Shown here in pieces: positions 7,365 to 17,678 of a DNA stretch of 17,678 nucleotides. The notes below the pieces were generated by a model. The model saw only the letters and a program-made list of their open reading frames with translations. It was not told the origin of the DNA and ran no database searches. A program made the translations under genes and the position numbers. The stretch comes from Pontiella desulfatans (GTDB lineage: Bacteria; Verrucomicrobiota; Kiritimatiellia; Kiritimatiellales; Pontiellaceae). Location: the NCBI GenBank assembly GCA_029287275.1, contig JARFRL010000060.1, forward strand, positions 1-17,678, given 5' to 3'. Every line of letters begins with the position of its first letter. The stretch's first letter is position 1.

Positions 7365-7822
7365 TAAAACGGGATTTCTTGATGGCCTATGCCCGCTTCG
7401 TACTCCGCCGTATCTTCTTTAATTTTATAGCCGCGTTGGTCGGGGACCATTTTGATCAGGAGGCGAATGATTTGGGTGGTGAAGTCCATTCGATGTTCCG
7501 CGACGCTTTCGCTTGGAACATGCCGCGCTTTGTAGAACCAACCGCGGCTTTCGCGCGCGGAGCCCAGCGCGTATTCATAAAAGCGCGCGCGATCTTTGGA
7601 GCTCTGTTTGGAATACCCTTCCTCAATGTTCGCGCTGATGGATCCAACGGAACGGTACAGTTGATCCGACAACGAGCGCGTGACGCGATCGGACGCCAAC
7701 TTCTTCGCGTCCTCCCAGCTGATATCGGAAAGAAACAACGCGAGCCGGTACGCTTCCAAGGTCCAAAGCGAGTCGTCGCGGATGACCCGCGGAACTTCAT
7801 TTTCCCAGTCAGCATAGTTCAT
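7364..7822 (-). CDS. Four-helix-bundle protein, 23S rRNA intervening-sequence (S23/IVP) family
   Basis: 152 residues, mostly helical and charged. The family signature is visible: 'QLYRSVGSISANIEEGYSK' (54-72), then 'RARFYEYALGSARESRGW' (78-95), then a final helix around 112-127 ('MDFTTQIIRLLIKMVP'). These proteins form four-helix bundles that assemble as pentamers in solved members; their biological role is unknown, though a basic surface and link to 23S rRNA intervening sequences suggest nucleic-acid binding. Avd of diversity-generating retroelements is related in fold, but no reverse transcriptase or template repeat occurs here. The N-terminal 45 residues (including 'DDSLWTLEAYRLALFLSDISWEDAKKL') are family-like too. 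The gene lies in the same direction as metH (79-base gap) and the MTHFR gene (98-base gap) and is enclosed by inverted repeat arrays. It has visibly lower GC than its neighbours. The start codon ATG is preceded by GGAG ten bases upstream. Confidence 0.9.
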   Translation of the reverse strand: MNYADWENEVPRVIRDDSLWTLEAYRLALFLSDISWEDAKKLASDRVTRSLSDQLYRSVGSISANIEEGYSKQSSKDRARFYEYALGSARESRGWFYKARHVPSESVAEHRMDFTTQIIRLLIKMVPDQRGYKIKEDTAEYEAGIGHQEIPF

Positions 7823-7834
7823 CGCGTTCTCCAG

Positions 7835-7901
7835 TCACGCCTCACGCTTAATCACGCCTCAATCGTCACGTATAATCACGCCTCACGGCTCAATCGTCAC
7901 G
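7835..7901. repeat. Right degenerate tandem array beside the four-helix gene
   Basis: Read on the minus strand, two units begin CGTGACGATTGAG: one from 7901 (CGTGACGATTGAGCCGTGAG) and one from 7870 (CGTGACGATTGAGGCGTGAT), followed by a partial GCGTGAGGCGTGA (7847-7835). The outer unit touches the metH TAG stop (7904-7902). The array is inverted with respect to the left array, and the two share the 20-base core exactly. Confidence 0.8.
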
Positions 7902-11603
<3,702 letters not shown>

Positions 11604-11633
11604 TCTTAACCTCGTTCGCAAAAGACCATTAGG

Positions 11634-11661
11634 TATATATCCGCATATCCGGATATTGCAA
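11634..11661 (-). promoter_or_regulatory. metH: Candidate metH promoter
   Basis: On the minus strand TTGCAA (11661-11656) and TATATA (11639-11634) are 16 bases apart in a locally AT-rich island within GC-rich DNA. Transcription would begin about 24 bases before the metH ATG. The spacer is largely filled by the palindrome described separately. Confidence 0.5.
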
Positions 11662-11664
11662 TAT
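11637..11664. promoter_or_regulatory. Overlapping palindromic operator-like cluster in the metH promoter
   Basis: ATATCCGGATAT (11645-11656) is a perfect 12-base palindrome. ATATTGCAATAT (11653-11664) is a second perfect 12-base palindrome overlapping it by four bases. An additional half-site ATATCCG (11637-11643) repeats the start of the first with one base between. The cluster lies in the -35/-10 spacer and over the -35, where a bound repressor would block RNA polymerase. ArsR-type regulators of the SAM cycle (SahR) and other methionine regulators use palindromes of this size, but the identity of the regulator is unknown. Confidence 0.5.
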
Positions 11665-11744
11665 AAATGTTTGGGGGAGTTAAAAGAAGGGGTTTAGGCG
11701 TTTTTCCCGGCGGGTGGAAGATTAATCGGTTACGCGGGTCATGG

Positions 11745-11790
11745 AAAAAAAGAAGCGCCGCGAAGTAGAGGGGTATGAACCTCGCGGCGC
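11745..11790 (-). terminator. Intrinsic terminator between dinB and metH
   Basis: Minus-strand RNA would form a 9-bp GC-rich stem (GCGCCGCGA with TCGCGGCGC; 11790-11782 and 11763-11755) with an 18-base loop, followed by TTCTTTTTTT (11754-11745). It ends transcription from dinB and insulates metH. A weaker hairpin (CGAAAC-GACTT-GTTTCG, 11827-11843) closer to the dinB stop is followed only by TGTTTT on the minus strand. Confidence 0.7.
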
Positions 11791-11878
11791 CACGGGAAGA
11801 AGAAACCGGTTAAAGTTTCCAAAACACGAAACGACTTGTTTCGGTGGTTTCTGGACAAATACAGGACGGAAAAAGAAT

Positions 11879-13072
11879 TCATTCCAGATCGGAGCCGCGG
11901 CGCAGACTGTTTTTACCGTATTTCTGGCGGACGTGATCGGCCGCCCGGCTCAGGCGCGCGCGTTTTTCGTGGACGGTGGCGTCGAAGGTTTCGAACAGGT
12001 CGAGCTGCGCGGCGAGGGGCTGGTCCGACTCCGTCAGACCGCTGACGCCGAAGCCGATGAGGCGAACGGGGCGGTGGCGCAGGTTCTCGTTGAGCAGGTC
12101 CATGCCCGCCTCGCGCAGGGAAATGTCGTCGGCGCAAGGAATGGGAAAGCGGGTTTGCCGCGTGATGGTGGAGAAATCGTTCCAACGCAGCTTGAGGTGC
12201 GCGACGCGCGCGTGAAAGCCGGCCTTGCGCAAGCGCGCGGCCACTTGGTCGATGAGGCGTTTGTAGGTGGTTTCGATTTGATCGCGGTCGGACACGTCCT
12301 CGGAGAAGGTGGTTTCGTTCGAGATGCTTTTTTCATCGACCGCGCCGCTGATGCCGCGTTGGTCGATGCCGCGGGAGAGCCGGCCGAAGACGCGCGCGGC
12401 GCGCTCGCCGAGCGCTTCCTCCAGGCGCCGGGCGTCAAAGGTTTGAAGATCGCCGATCGTCGATACGCCGAGCGACAGCAGCTTTTTTCGAGTCACCTTC
12501 CCGACGCCCCAAATCCGGCCGATCGGCAACGGCGCGAGGAAGCGCTCGATCGCGGCTTGCTCGAACGGGACCACGGTGAGTCCGTCGGGTTTGTTTTGGT
12601 CGGAGGCGATTTTCGCGAGGAACATGTTCGGCGCGACGCCGACGGACGCGGTGAGTTGGGTTTGTTCCTGGATGTCGCGCCGGATTTTTTCCGCGATGGT
12701 TTTTCCGTCGCCGAACAGACGCCGCGCGCCGGTCACGTCGAGAAACGCCTCGTCGATCGAGAGCGGTTGAACCAGCGGGGTGTAGGACTCGAAAATCTTC
12801 ATGATCTGGCGCGAGACCGCTTTATAGTTCCCCATGTTGCGCGAGACGAAGACGGCGTCGGGGCACTTCTGTTTCGCGATCCGCGACGGCATCGCCGAAT
12901 GGACGCCGAAGACGCGGGCCTCGTACGACGCGGCCGCGACGACGCCGCGGCGGTCCGGCGGCGCGCCGACGATCACCGGCTTGCCGCGCAGTTCCGGATG
13001 GTCGCGCTGCTCGACCGCCGCGAAGAACGCGTCCATGTCGACGTGCAAGAATGTTGACGGGCTTGAATTCAT
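11879..13072 (-). CDS. dinB: DNA polymerase IV (Y-family translesion polymerase)
   Basis: 397 residues. The palm motif HVDMDAFFAAVE (10-21) provides the metal-binding Asp12, with the steric-gate Phe at 17, and SIDEAFLD (105-112) provides Asp107-Glu108. 'TASVGVAPNMFLAKIASDQNKPDGL' spans 141-165. The helix-hairpin-helix thumb ('PIGRIWGVGKVTRKKLLSLGVSTIGDL') lies at about 183-209 and the little-finger domain at about 245-350. QLDLF (356-360) is the beta-clamp-binding motif. The enzyme copies past damaged bases without proofreading, usually under SOS control, but no recognisable LexA box was seen upstream. Length is a little above that of the E. coli enzyme. The Shine-Dalgarno is weak. An intrinsic terminator follows before metH. 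It is divergent from the zinc-finger gene, with about 100 AT-rich bases between. Confidence 0.96.
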   Translation of the reverse strand: MNSSPSTFLHVDMDAFFAAVEQRDHPELRGKPVIVGAPPDRRGVVAAASYEARVFGVHSAMPSRIAKQKCPDAVFVSRNMGNYKAVSRQIMKIFESYTPLVQPLSIDEAFLDVTGARRLFGDGKTIAEKIRRDIQEQTQLTASVGVAPNMFLAKIASDQNKPDGLTVVPFEQAAIERFLAPLPIGRIWGVGKVTRKKLLSLGVSTIGDLQTFDARRLEEALGERAARVFGRLSRGIDQRGISGAVDEKSISNETTFSEDVSDRDQIETTYKRLIDQVAARLRKAGFHARVAHLKLRWNDFSTITRQTRFPIPCADDISLREAGMDLLNENLRHRPVRLIGFGVSGLTESDQPLAAQLDLFETFDATVHEKRARLSRAADHVRQKYGKNSLRRGSDLE

Positions 13073-13175
13073 GATCTCGGCGCCTGAAAATCAGCGAGTG
13101 GATTAATGCTTTTCATCAGAACGTATTCATTTAAACTGACGAACCAATTAACATAAACAACACACGGTTGTCGCC
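13073..13175. other. AT-rich divergent intergenic region (dinB / zinc-finger gene)
   Basis: About 100 bases, noticeably AT-rich around 13100-13155, must hold the promoters of both divergent genes. I cannot assign hexamers with confidence. The plus-strand gene has no recognisable Shine-Dalgarno before its ATG. Confidence 0.4.
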
Positions 13176-14486
13176 ATGGAAGAGAAAACACATCAGCAGG
13201 ATGCTAAAGCGGACGCGCGCGACGTGATCCTCGACCTCAACTTCGTGCCCCAGTGGGCGCGCAAGTCGCCGGGGGAAAACCACTACGCCAAGAAGGAATA
13301 CCGCGAGGAGCGTCCCCGCCGCGACGATCGGCGCTCGCCCCGCCGCGACGGCCCCGGAAACGATCGCCGCAATGATCAACCGCGCCGACCCCGGCCCGAT
13401 CGCTCCGACCAGCCCGATCGCCCGGCGCGTCCACCGCGCGAGCCCCTCAAAGAGCTGCCCGTCGGCGTGACGTTCCTGCCCGAGCAAAAACGCCTCGCCT
13501 CGCTCGTGCGGCAAATCCACCATTCCCGCCGCGCCTATCCGCTGATGGATCTCGCGAACCTGCTGATTCAGGATCCGGAAGGGTATCTCGTGAAAATCGA
13601 GGCGAATAAAAACGCGCCCGATTTTCATATGTTCCAATGCAAGAAATGCAAAGCGGTCCACGAATCGGAAGAGATGATCGTTCAGCACGTCATGTCGAAG
13701 CATTTGAGCGATTTCTATGAGAAGGAGGAGATCGAAACCGATCCGCCCGCGGGCAACTTTCCGGGCGTGGCGCGGTGCCGAAAAAGCGGCGTGCTGCTCG
13801 GCCCCCCGAATCACCACAGCTACGCGGAGAACGTCGCGCAGCTGCATCAGGCGCGCTTCTCCAACCTGTCGCTCGAGGACTACAAACGCGGCATCGAGAT
13901 CGTGAAGGACGAGGAGTTGATCGCGCGGTGGAAAGAAGAGAGTCGCAAAAAAACCGTCTATCGGCTCAAGTCCGATCCCGAGGCGGAGCCGATCGATCTC
14001 CGCAAGGCCGAGATCGAGTTCGCCAAGCGCGTTCCCGCGCTCTATGAATCGACGCAGCGCGCCGTTCTCCCCGCGAAAGTCGCGCGGGAGTTGGAGGACC
14101 GCAACATCACGCACGCCATCCACGGCGCGTGGAGCAAGGAGAGCAAGTTTCCGTTGTCGATGTCGTTCGCGATGCGCGCGGCGTTTCGGCATATGCACCT
14201 GCATCTGTTCAAGGCCGGAAAAATCAATTTCGTGACGCACGTTAAATCGCATCCGATCAAGCCCGAGGACACCGTTCCGAACATCGCCGAGGTGCTGATG
14301 TTTCTGAAGGAGAACCCCGGGTCGACCCGCCGGAACCTGCTCGAGGTGTTGCATCCGTCGCTCGACCCCGCGTCGGAAGAGGCGAAGGACGCGCTCAAGC
14401 CGCTCGGCTGGTTGATCGAGCGCGGGCACATCATCGAGTTCTTCAACGGCACGCTCGCCGTGCCGCTCGGCCGCGGCCGGCGCTAG
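13176..14486 (+). CDS. Uncharacterised protein with Arg-rich disordered N-terminus and a classical C2H2 zinc-finger pattern
   Basis: 436 residues; I do not recognise a named family. Residues 43-92 are rich in Arg, Asp and Pro and should be disordered. Residues 153-176 read F-x-C-x2-C-x12-H-x4-H (Cys155, Cys158, His171, His176), the classical C2H2 zinc-finger spacing with an aromatic residue before the first cysteine. A conserved-looking block follows at 190-230, with 'NFPGVARC', 'GVLLGPPNHHSY' and 'LHQARF'. The C-terminal part (about 340-430) contains 'AEVLMFLKENPGSTRRNLLEVL' and 'LIERGHIIEFFNGTLAVP', which resembles a winged helix with its beta wing. Together these suggest nucleic-acid binding, possibly RNA given the Arg-rich tail; this is inference. 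No signal peptide or membrane segment is present. Its stop shares CTAG (14483-14486) with the convergent dehydrogenase. No clear ribosome-binding site is visible. Confidence 0.85.
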   Translation: MEEKTHQQDAKADARDVILDLNFVPQWARKSPGENHYAKKEYREERPRRDDRRSPRRDGPGNDRRNDQPRRPRPDRSDQPDRPARPPREPLKELPVGVTFLPEQKRLASLVRQIHHSRRAYPLMDLANLLIQDPEGYLVKIEANKNAPDFHMFQCKKCKAVHESEEMIVQHVMSKHLSDFYEKEEIETDPPAGNFPGVARCRKSGVLLGPPNHHSYAENVAQLHQARFSNLSLEDYKRGIEIVKDEELIARWKEESRKKTVYRLKSDPEAEPIDLRKAEIEFAKRVPALYESTQRAVLPAKVARELEDRNITHAIHGAWSKESKFPLSMSFAMRAAFRHMHLHLFKAGKINFVTHVKSHPIKPEDTVPNIAEVLMFLKENPGSTRRNLLEVLHPSLDPASEEAKDALKPLGWLIERGHIIEFFNGTLAVPLGRGRR

Positions 14487-15370
14487 CCGATTTCCGGATC
14501 CTCGTAGGAAACCGCGGGACCGACGCCGAGTTGCTTGTAGCTGAGGTCCATGACCCGCGCCACGCAGTGCGGGTCGGTGGCGTAGGCCGGGGGGCGGACC
14601 ACCTTGAAGGGATGCTCCACGAGTTCGCCCGTGAAATTCCGCGGGCCCTCGTCGAGCGCGGTTTTCACGTAGGTTTCCGCCATCCGTTCCGGCGTGATCG
14701 CGAAGCGCTCTTTGACCGCGCGGACGCGTTTCATCCAGAGCGGGAGATCGGGATGGCGATCCGTTCCGAGTTTCACGTTCGTGACGTTGACGCAGTTCGC
14801 GGTTACCATTGTTCCGGTCAGCTGCCGCGAAAGCCAGCGCGCGTGCATGATTTGCGCGAGCTTGGATTGATAGTACGCCTTCGAGACGCTGAACGGGCGT
14901 TTCGCGAACATGGGGTCGTCCAGGTTGACCGTCAAAAAGGGGTGGAAGAGCAACCCTTTCGAGGAGACGTTGATGATTCGCCCGCGCGGGCTCGCGACGA
15001 GCAGATCCAACAGGCGGTCCACGAGCAGCACCGGCGCGAGGTGATTGGTGAACCAGATTTTCTCGAAGCCGTCGGGCGTCAGCTCCCGTTCCGTTTGAGA
15101 GAGGTCGAAATCGGCGGCGTTGTTGATGACCACGTCGACGCCGCCGAGCGCGCGGCGCGCCCAGTCGGTGAAATCGTGAACGCTTCTTCGCCGCGCCAGG
15201 TCGAGCTGGGCCACGCGGCAATCGCCGCCGATTTCCCGCCGCGCCCGCTCGGCGCGGTCGGGATCGCGGCAGGCGAGCACGACCCGGTGACCGCGGGCGG
15301 CGATCTGGCGCGCCGCGGCTTTGCCGACGCCGGAGTTGGCGCCGGTGATGATGACGGTTTCTCGTTCCAT
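14483..15370 (-). CDS. Short-chain dehydrogenase/reductase
   Basis: 295 residues from the ATG at 15370; an in-frame TTG 12 codons upstream is less likely because the Rossmann strand begins directly after MERE. The cofactor loop is TGANSGVG (9-16), Arg35 after the second strand suggests NADP preference, and NNAA (83-86) stabilises the sheet. The catalytic set is Asn109, Ser in NVSS (136-137), Tyr166 and Lys170 (YYQSK). The layout resembles retinol dehydrogenase/protochlorophyllide reductase-like SDRs, with a C-terminal extension after 240. The substrate cannot be told from sequence. It is convergent with the zinc-finger gene, overlapping by four bases, and divergent from the secreted protein. 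No good Shine-Dalgarno is seen. Confidence 0.9.
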   Translation of the reverse strand: MERETVIITGANSGVGKAAARQIAARGHRVVLACRDPDRAERARREIGGDCRVAQLDLARRRSVHDFTDWARRALGGVDVVINNAADFDLSQTERELTPDGFEKIWFTNHLAPVLLVDRLLDLLVASPRGRIINVSSKGLLFHPFLTVNLDDPMFAKRPFSVSKAYYQSKLAQIMHARWLSRQLTGTMVTANCVNVTNVKLGTDRHPDLPLWMKRVRAVKERFAITPERMAETYVKTALDEGPRNFTGELVEHPFKVVRPPAYATDPHCVARVMDLSYKQLGVGPAVSYEDPEIG

Positions 15371-15451
15371 TCGGCGAGGATACGCCGAATCCGCGCGCCG
15401 GGGCAATATTCCTTCGCCGCGGCCGTTCTATTCCAAGGACGGAACGGACGC

Positions 15452-15480
15452 TTGACGAATCAGGGGCGAGCCCGCATTGT
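15452..15480 (+). promoter_or_regulatory. Weak candidate promoter for the secreted GspC/PilP-like protein
   Basis: TTGACG (15452-15457) is a good -35, and CATTGT (15475-15480) at 17-base spacing is a poor -10. They lie 27 bases before the start codon at 15508. Confidence 0.3.
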
Positions 15481-15507
15481 TTCGAACGATAGAAGAAGGA
15501 ATTTCCA

Positions 15508-16197
15508 ATGGTGTTGAGACAGGTCAGTGTAATCATGATTCTCGCGGTGGCGATCGCTTCGGTCGCCGACGCCATGGAATACAAACGCGAACGCTACGAG
15601 GTGATCGTGGATCGATCGCCGTTCGGCGAGGACCCGCTGACCGCGCAGGAAGCCGCGGAGGACGTCCGGGAAGCCCAGGCGGCCGCGGCCGAAGCCAAGA
15701 AGATGGAGAAGGAAATCCGCCTTTGCTATCTGTTGGAAACCGAAAGCGGCGAGATCCGCGCCGGATTCGAGAACAAAACCGCGAAGCAGGGCGATCCCAA
15801 AAGCATCATGCTGATGGTGGGGGAGAATTTCAAAGGCATGAAGCTCTCTTCGATCGACCTCGCCAACTCCAGCGCGACCTTGAGCGTCAAGGGCAAGCCG
15901 CTCACGTTCACGCTCACGAAAGCCGCGGCGCCGGCCGCGGCGAAGCCCGCGCCCGCGGTTGCCCAGCGCCGATTCGGCGGCGGATTCCGGAGGGAAGCCA
16001 CGCCTCAGCCGCCCAAGCCGCCGGAGCCCGTGCTTTCGCCGGAAGAGCAGGCGAAGAAGCGCGAGGAAGTGCGCGAGAATTTGCGCCAGTATCAAATGGA
16101 AGTGATTCGCGCCGGCATGCCGCCGTTGCCGATTCCGCTGACGCAGGATATGGACGACCAGTTGGTCACGGAAGGCCTGCTTCCACCTCCCGAGTAG
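15508..16197 (+). CDS. Secreted protein with GspC/PilP-like core and proline-rich linker
   Basis: 229 residues. GAAGGA lies eight bases before the ATG. Residues 1-22 form a signal peptide or anchor ending ADA. 'RYEVIVDRSPFGEDPL' (29-44) resembles the 'NPFG' segment found at the start of GspC/PilP-type periplasmic domains. A helical Ala-rich stretch (46-70) leads to a small beta domain (about 70-137; 'EIRLCYLLETESGEIRAGFEN...MLMVGENFKGMKLSSIDLANSSATLSVKGKPLTFTL'). That domain resembles the homology region of GspC/PilP. Then come an Ala/Pro-rich linker (139-178), a charged helix (178-200) and a short proline-rich tail. The gene ends with tandem TAG stops seven bases from the convergent gspE, which supports a secretion or pilus role. 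Assignment to a family is inference; it could simply be lineage-specific. Confidence 0.75.
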   Translation: MVLRQVSVIMILAVAIASVADAMEYKRERYEVIVDRSPFGEDPLTAQEAAEDVREAQAAAAEAKKMEKEIRLCYLLETESGEIRAGFENKTAKQGDPKSIMLMVGENFKGMKLSSIDLANSSATLSVKGKPLTFTLTKAAAPAAAKPAPAVAQRRFGGGFRREATPQPPKPPEPVLSPEEQAKKREEVRENLRQYQMEVIRAGMPPLPIPLTQDMDDQLVTEGLLPPPE

Positions 16198-16204
16198 TAG
16201 CCGC

Positions 16205-17678
16205 TTATTCCTCGTCGAGCTCGTCGTCTTCGGTCACGCGCAGGATCTCGTCGATCGTCGTGACGCCCGCGAGCACTTTATCCCAGCCATCCTCGCGCAG
16301 GGTGCGCATGCCTTGCTCCAGCGAGCGTTGCTTGATGTCCGCGGCGGAGGCGTGCGCGATGACCAACGGTCGAATCTCGTCGGTGACGTGTAGAATCTCG
16401 AAGATGCCGGTTCGGCCTCGATAGCCGTTGCCGCGGCATTCGTCGCAACCGACGGCTTCGTAAATCGGGCCCTCGGTCGCGAGCCGCTCGATCGGGAAGT
16501 TGTGTTCTTTCAGAAACGCCTCGTCCAGCTCGACCGGTTGCTTGCAGCTGTCGCAAAGCCCGCGGACCAGACGCTGGGCGACGATGCCTTCCACGGACGA
16601 GGCGACCAAGAAGGGCTCAATACCCATGTCGAGCAGGCGGGTCACGGTGCTGGCGGAATCGTTCGTGTGGATGGTGCTGAACACCAGATGGCCGGTAAGC
16701 GCGGCGCGGATGGCGATCTCGGCCGTCTCTTTGTCGCGGATTTCCCCGACCATGATCACGTCCGGATCCTGACGCAGAAAGGTGCGGAGCGTGCTCGCGA
16801 AGGTAAGGCCGATCTCGGGGCGCATCTGCACCTGGTTGACGCCGGGCATCTCGTACTCGATCGGGTCTTCCGCGGACATGATCCGCTTGTCGATGGAGTT
16901 GATGGTGTGCAACCAGGCGTAGAGCGAGGTGGATTTGCCGGAGCCCGTCGGCCCGGTGACGAGCAGAATGCCGTGCGGCCGCGTGATCATTTTCTTGAGG
17001 GTCGAGGCTTCGTTGTCGTTCAAGCCCAGATCCCGCATGGTGATGAGTCCGCCGCCGCGCATGAGTAGACGCAGGCTGACGGACTCGCCGTACACCGTCG
17101 GCATGGTCGAGACGCGCACGTCGATCTCCTGTCCGCGGACGCGGACGCTGATGCGGCCGTCTTGCGGCAGGCGTTTTTCCGCGATGTCCATGTTGGCCAT
17201 GACTTTGATGCGCGAGATGACCGAGGACTGAAAGCGTTTGAGTTGCGGCGGCATCGGTGTTTCGTGCAGCACGCCGTCGACGCGGTAGCGGATGCGCAGG
17301 TCCATTTCCATCGGCTCGATATGGATGTCGGTGGCGCGGTCCTTGTAGGCTTCCCAGATGATCTGGTTCACGAACTTCACGACCGAGGCTTCCTGATCGA
17401 GCGAGCTTAGATCCTGTTTGAGCAGATCGTCGTCGTCGTCGAGATCCAGCGCGCCGTCCTCCATCATGCGGTCGAGGGTTTCGGCGCCGACACCGTAGAA
17501 CTTCTTCGCGGCGGTTTCGATGTCTTCCGACGGACTGAGCACGAGGTGGACGCGGCGCTCGGCCGCGAGGCGCAGCGCGTCGACGAGGCCGGGGATGAAC
17601 GGATCGCAGGTCGCGACCTTCAGCAGGCCGTCCTCCTGTTCGAGCGGAATCACGTTGTATTGAAAAATGGCTTTGGTG
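16205..17678 (-). CDS. gspE: Type II secretion / type IV pilus assembly ATPase (GspE/PilB family), N-terminus beyond window
   Basis: The frame is open to the right edge. A GTG at 17653 could start translation, but the residues before it (TKAIFQYN, then VIPLEQEDG) continue the typical GspE N-terminal domain, so the gene is cut by the window. In the 482 residues counted from that GTG, Walker A is GPTGSGKS (234-241), the Asp box is SAEDPIEYEMPGVNQVQ (260-276), Walker B is DPDVIMVGEIRD (296-307) and the His box is LTGHLVFSTIHTND (319-332). The zinc-binding pairs are Cys367/Cys370 and Cys403/Cys406. The cytoplasmic hexamer powers assembly of pseudopilins or pilins. Residues 66-90 hold an acidic run (LDLDDDDDLL) in the linker before the second N-terminal domain. 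GspE and PilB cannot be separated for certain without the missing part and the neighbours. Confidence 0.93.
   Translation of the reverse strand, partial: TKAIFQYNVIPLEQEDGLLKVATCDPFIPGLVDALRLAAERRVHLVLSPSEDIETAAKKFYGVGAETLDRMMEDGALDLDDDDDLLKQDLSSLDQEASVVKFVNQIIWEAYKDRATDIHIEPMEMDLRIRYRVDGVLHETPMPPQLKRFQSSVISRIKVMANMDIAEKRLPQDGRISVRVRGQEIDVRVSTMPTVYGESVSLRLLMRGGGLITMRDLGLNDNEASTLKKMITRPHGILLVTGPTGSGKSTSLYAWLHTINSIDKRIMSAEDPIEYEMPGVNQVQMRPEIGLTFASTLRTFLRQDPDVIMVGEIRDKETAEIAIRAALTGHLVFSTIHTNDSASTVTRLLDMGIEPFLVASSVEGIVAQRLVRGLCDSCKQPVELDEAFLKEHNFPIERLATEGPIYEAVGCDECRGNGYRGRTGIFEILHVTDEIRPLVIAHASAADIKQRSLEQGMRTLREDGWDKVLAGVTTIDEILRVTEDDELDEE

Larger units (their letters stand above)
7290..7901. 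mobile_element. Putative intervening-sequence-like cassette: four-helix-bundle gene between inverted repeats
   Basis: A 612-bp unit contains one gene and is bounded by a 28-base inverted repeat with one mismatch (7290-7317 against the complement of 7874-7901). The shared 20-base core is CGTGACGATTGAGCCGTGAG. Inside each outer repeat lie further degenerate copies. It sits between metH and the MTHFR gene, which otherwise look like one operon. By hand count, rows 7381-7440 and 7621-7680 inside it are 50% and 57% GC, against 70% for row 8041-8100 in metH. The encoded protein belongs to the family carried by 23S rRNA intervening sequences of Leptospira and Coxiella, which also have complementary ends. 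No transposase is present and no target-site duplication was recognised, so mobility is inferred. Confidence 0.55.

Noticed and set aside
7288..7901. Repeat arrays as a CRISPR or a diversity-generating retroelement
   Set aside because: Units vary in length and sequence and have no unique spacers of even size. There are no cas genes, reverse transcriptase or template/variable repeat pair. The Avd resemblance of the four-helix protein is only a shared fold.
11604..11621. Upstream TTG start for metH
   Set aside because: The in-frame TTG lacks a well-placed ribosome-binding site, while the ATG at 11603 has GAGG six bases before it; the GAGG lies inside the putative extension.
11604..11740. SAM or cobalamin riboswitch upstream of metH
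   Set aside because: The likely leader is only about 24 bases and no B12-box or SAM-aptamer-like core was recognised on the minus strand further upstream.
13073..13130. LexA box upstream of dinB
   Set aside because: The closest sequence, GAATACGTTC on the minus strand, lacks the arm sequence and spacing of known LexA operators, although LexA motifs differ between phyla.

Overview
This is a GC-rich bacterial chromosomal window, mostly housekeeping genes with a few less familiar ones. The left edge carries a c-type cytochrome of the PSCyt1/DUF1549 type, a family expanded in Planctomycetes, Verrucomicrobia, Lentisphaerae and allied uncultured phyla such as Hydrogenedentota. This, together with the fused homocysteine methyltransferase/methylenetetrahydrofolate reductase and the uncharacterised secreted proteins, suggests a PVC-like or similar uncultured Gram-negative bacterium. 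The phylum is inference; there is no rRNA gene to settle it.

Layout, left to right. A truncated PSCyt1 gene (minus) and hpt (minus) are followed by a divergent pair: gltX (plus), then a hybrid histidine kinase (plus). A group II truncated haemoglobin (minus) runs tail-to-tail into the kinase. Next is a small secreted protein with an STN (secretin N-terminal)-like end (plus). The centre is a methionine-cycle block on the minus strand: metH, a small four-helix-bundle gene of the 23S-intervening-sequence (S23) type, and the bifunctional homocysteine methyltransferase/MTHFR. Upstream of metH lie a strong candidate promoter, a cluster of overlapping palindromes, an intrinsic terminator and dinB (minus). 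To the right are a protein with a textbook C2H2 zinc-finger pattern (plus), a short-chain dehydrogenase (minus), a secreted GspC/PilP-like protein (plus) and the type II secretion/pilus ATPase gspE (minus, cut by the right edge).

How the genes work together. MTHFR makes 5-methyltetrahydrofolate and MetH uses it to remethylate homocysteine, so the central block is a remethylation operon. The secreted protein next to gspE, and perhaps the STN-like protein, may belong to a secretion or pilus apparatus.

The most unusual structure is at 7288-7904. The four-helix-bundle gene sits inside the metH-MTHFR operon and is bounded on both sides by degenerate tandem arrays. Their outer units form a near-perfect 28-bp inverted repeat (one mismatch), and the arrays abut the stop codons of metH and of the small gene itself. 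It looks like an intervening-sequence-type cassette that has left the 23S rRNA context and entered a protein-coding operon. A related repeat without a gene lies between hpt and gltX.

No tRNA, rRNA, CRISPR array, transposase or phage gene was found. No gene-free stretch exceeds 300 bases; the longest is 275 bases, between metH and dinB.
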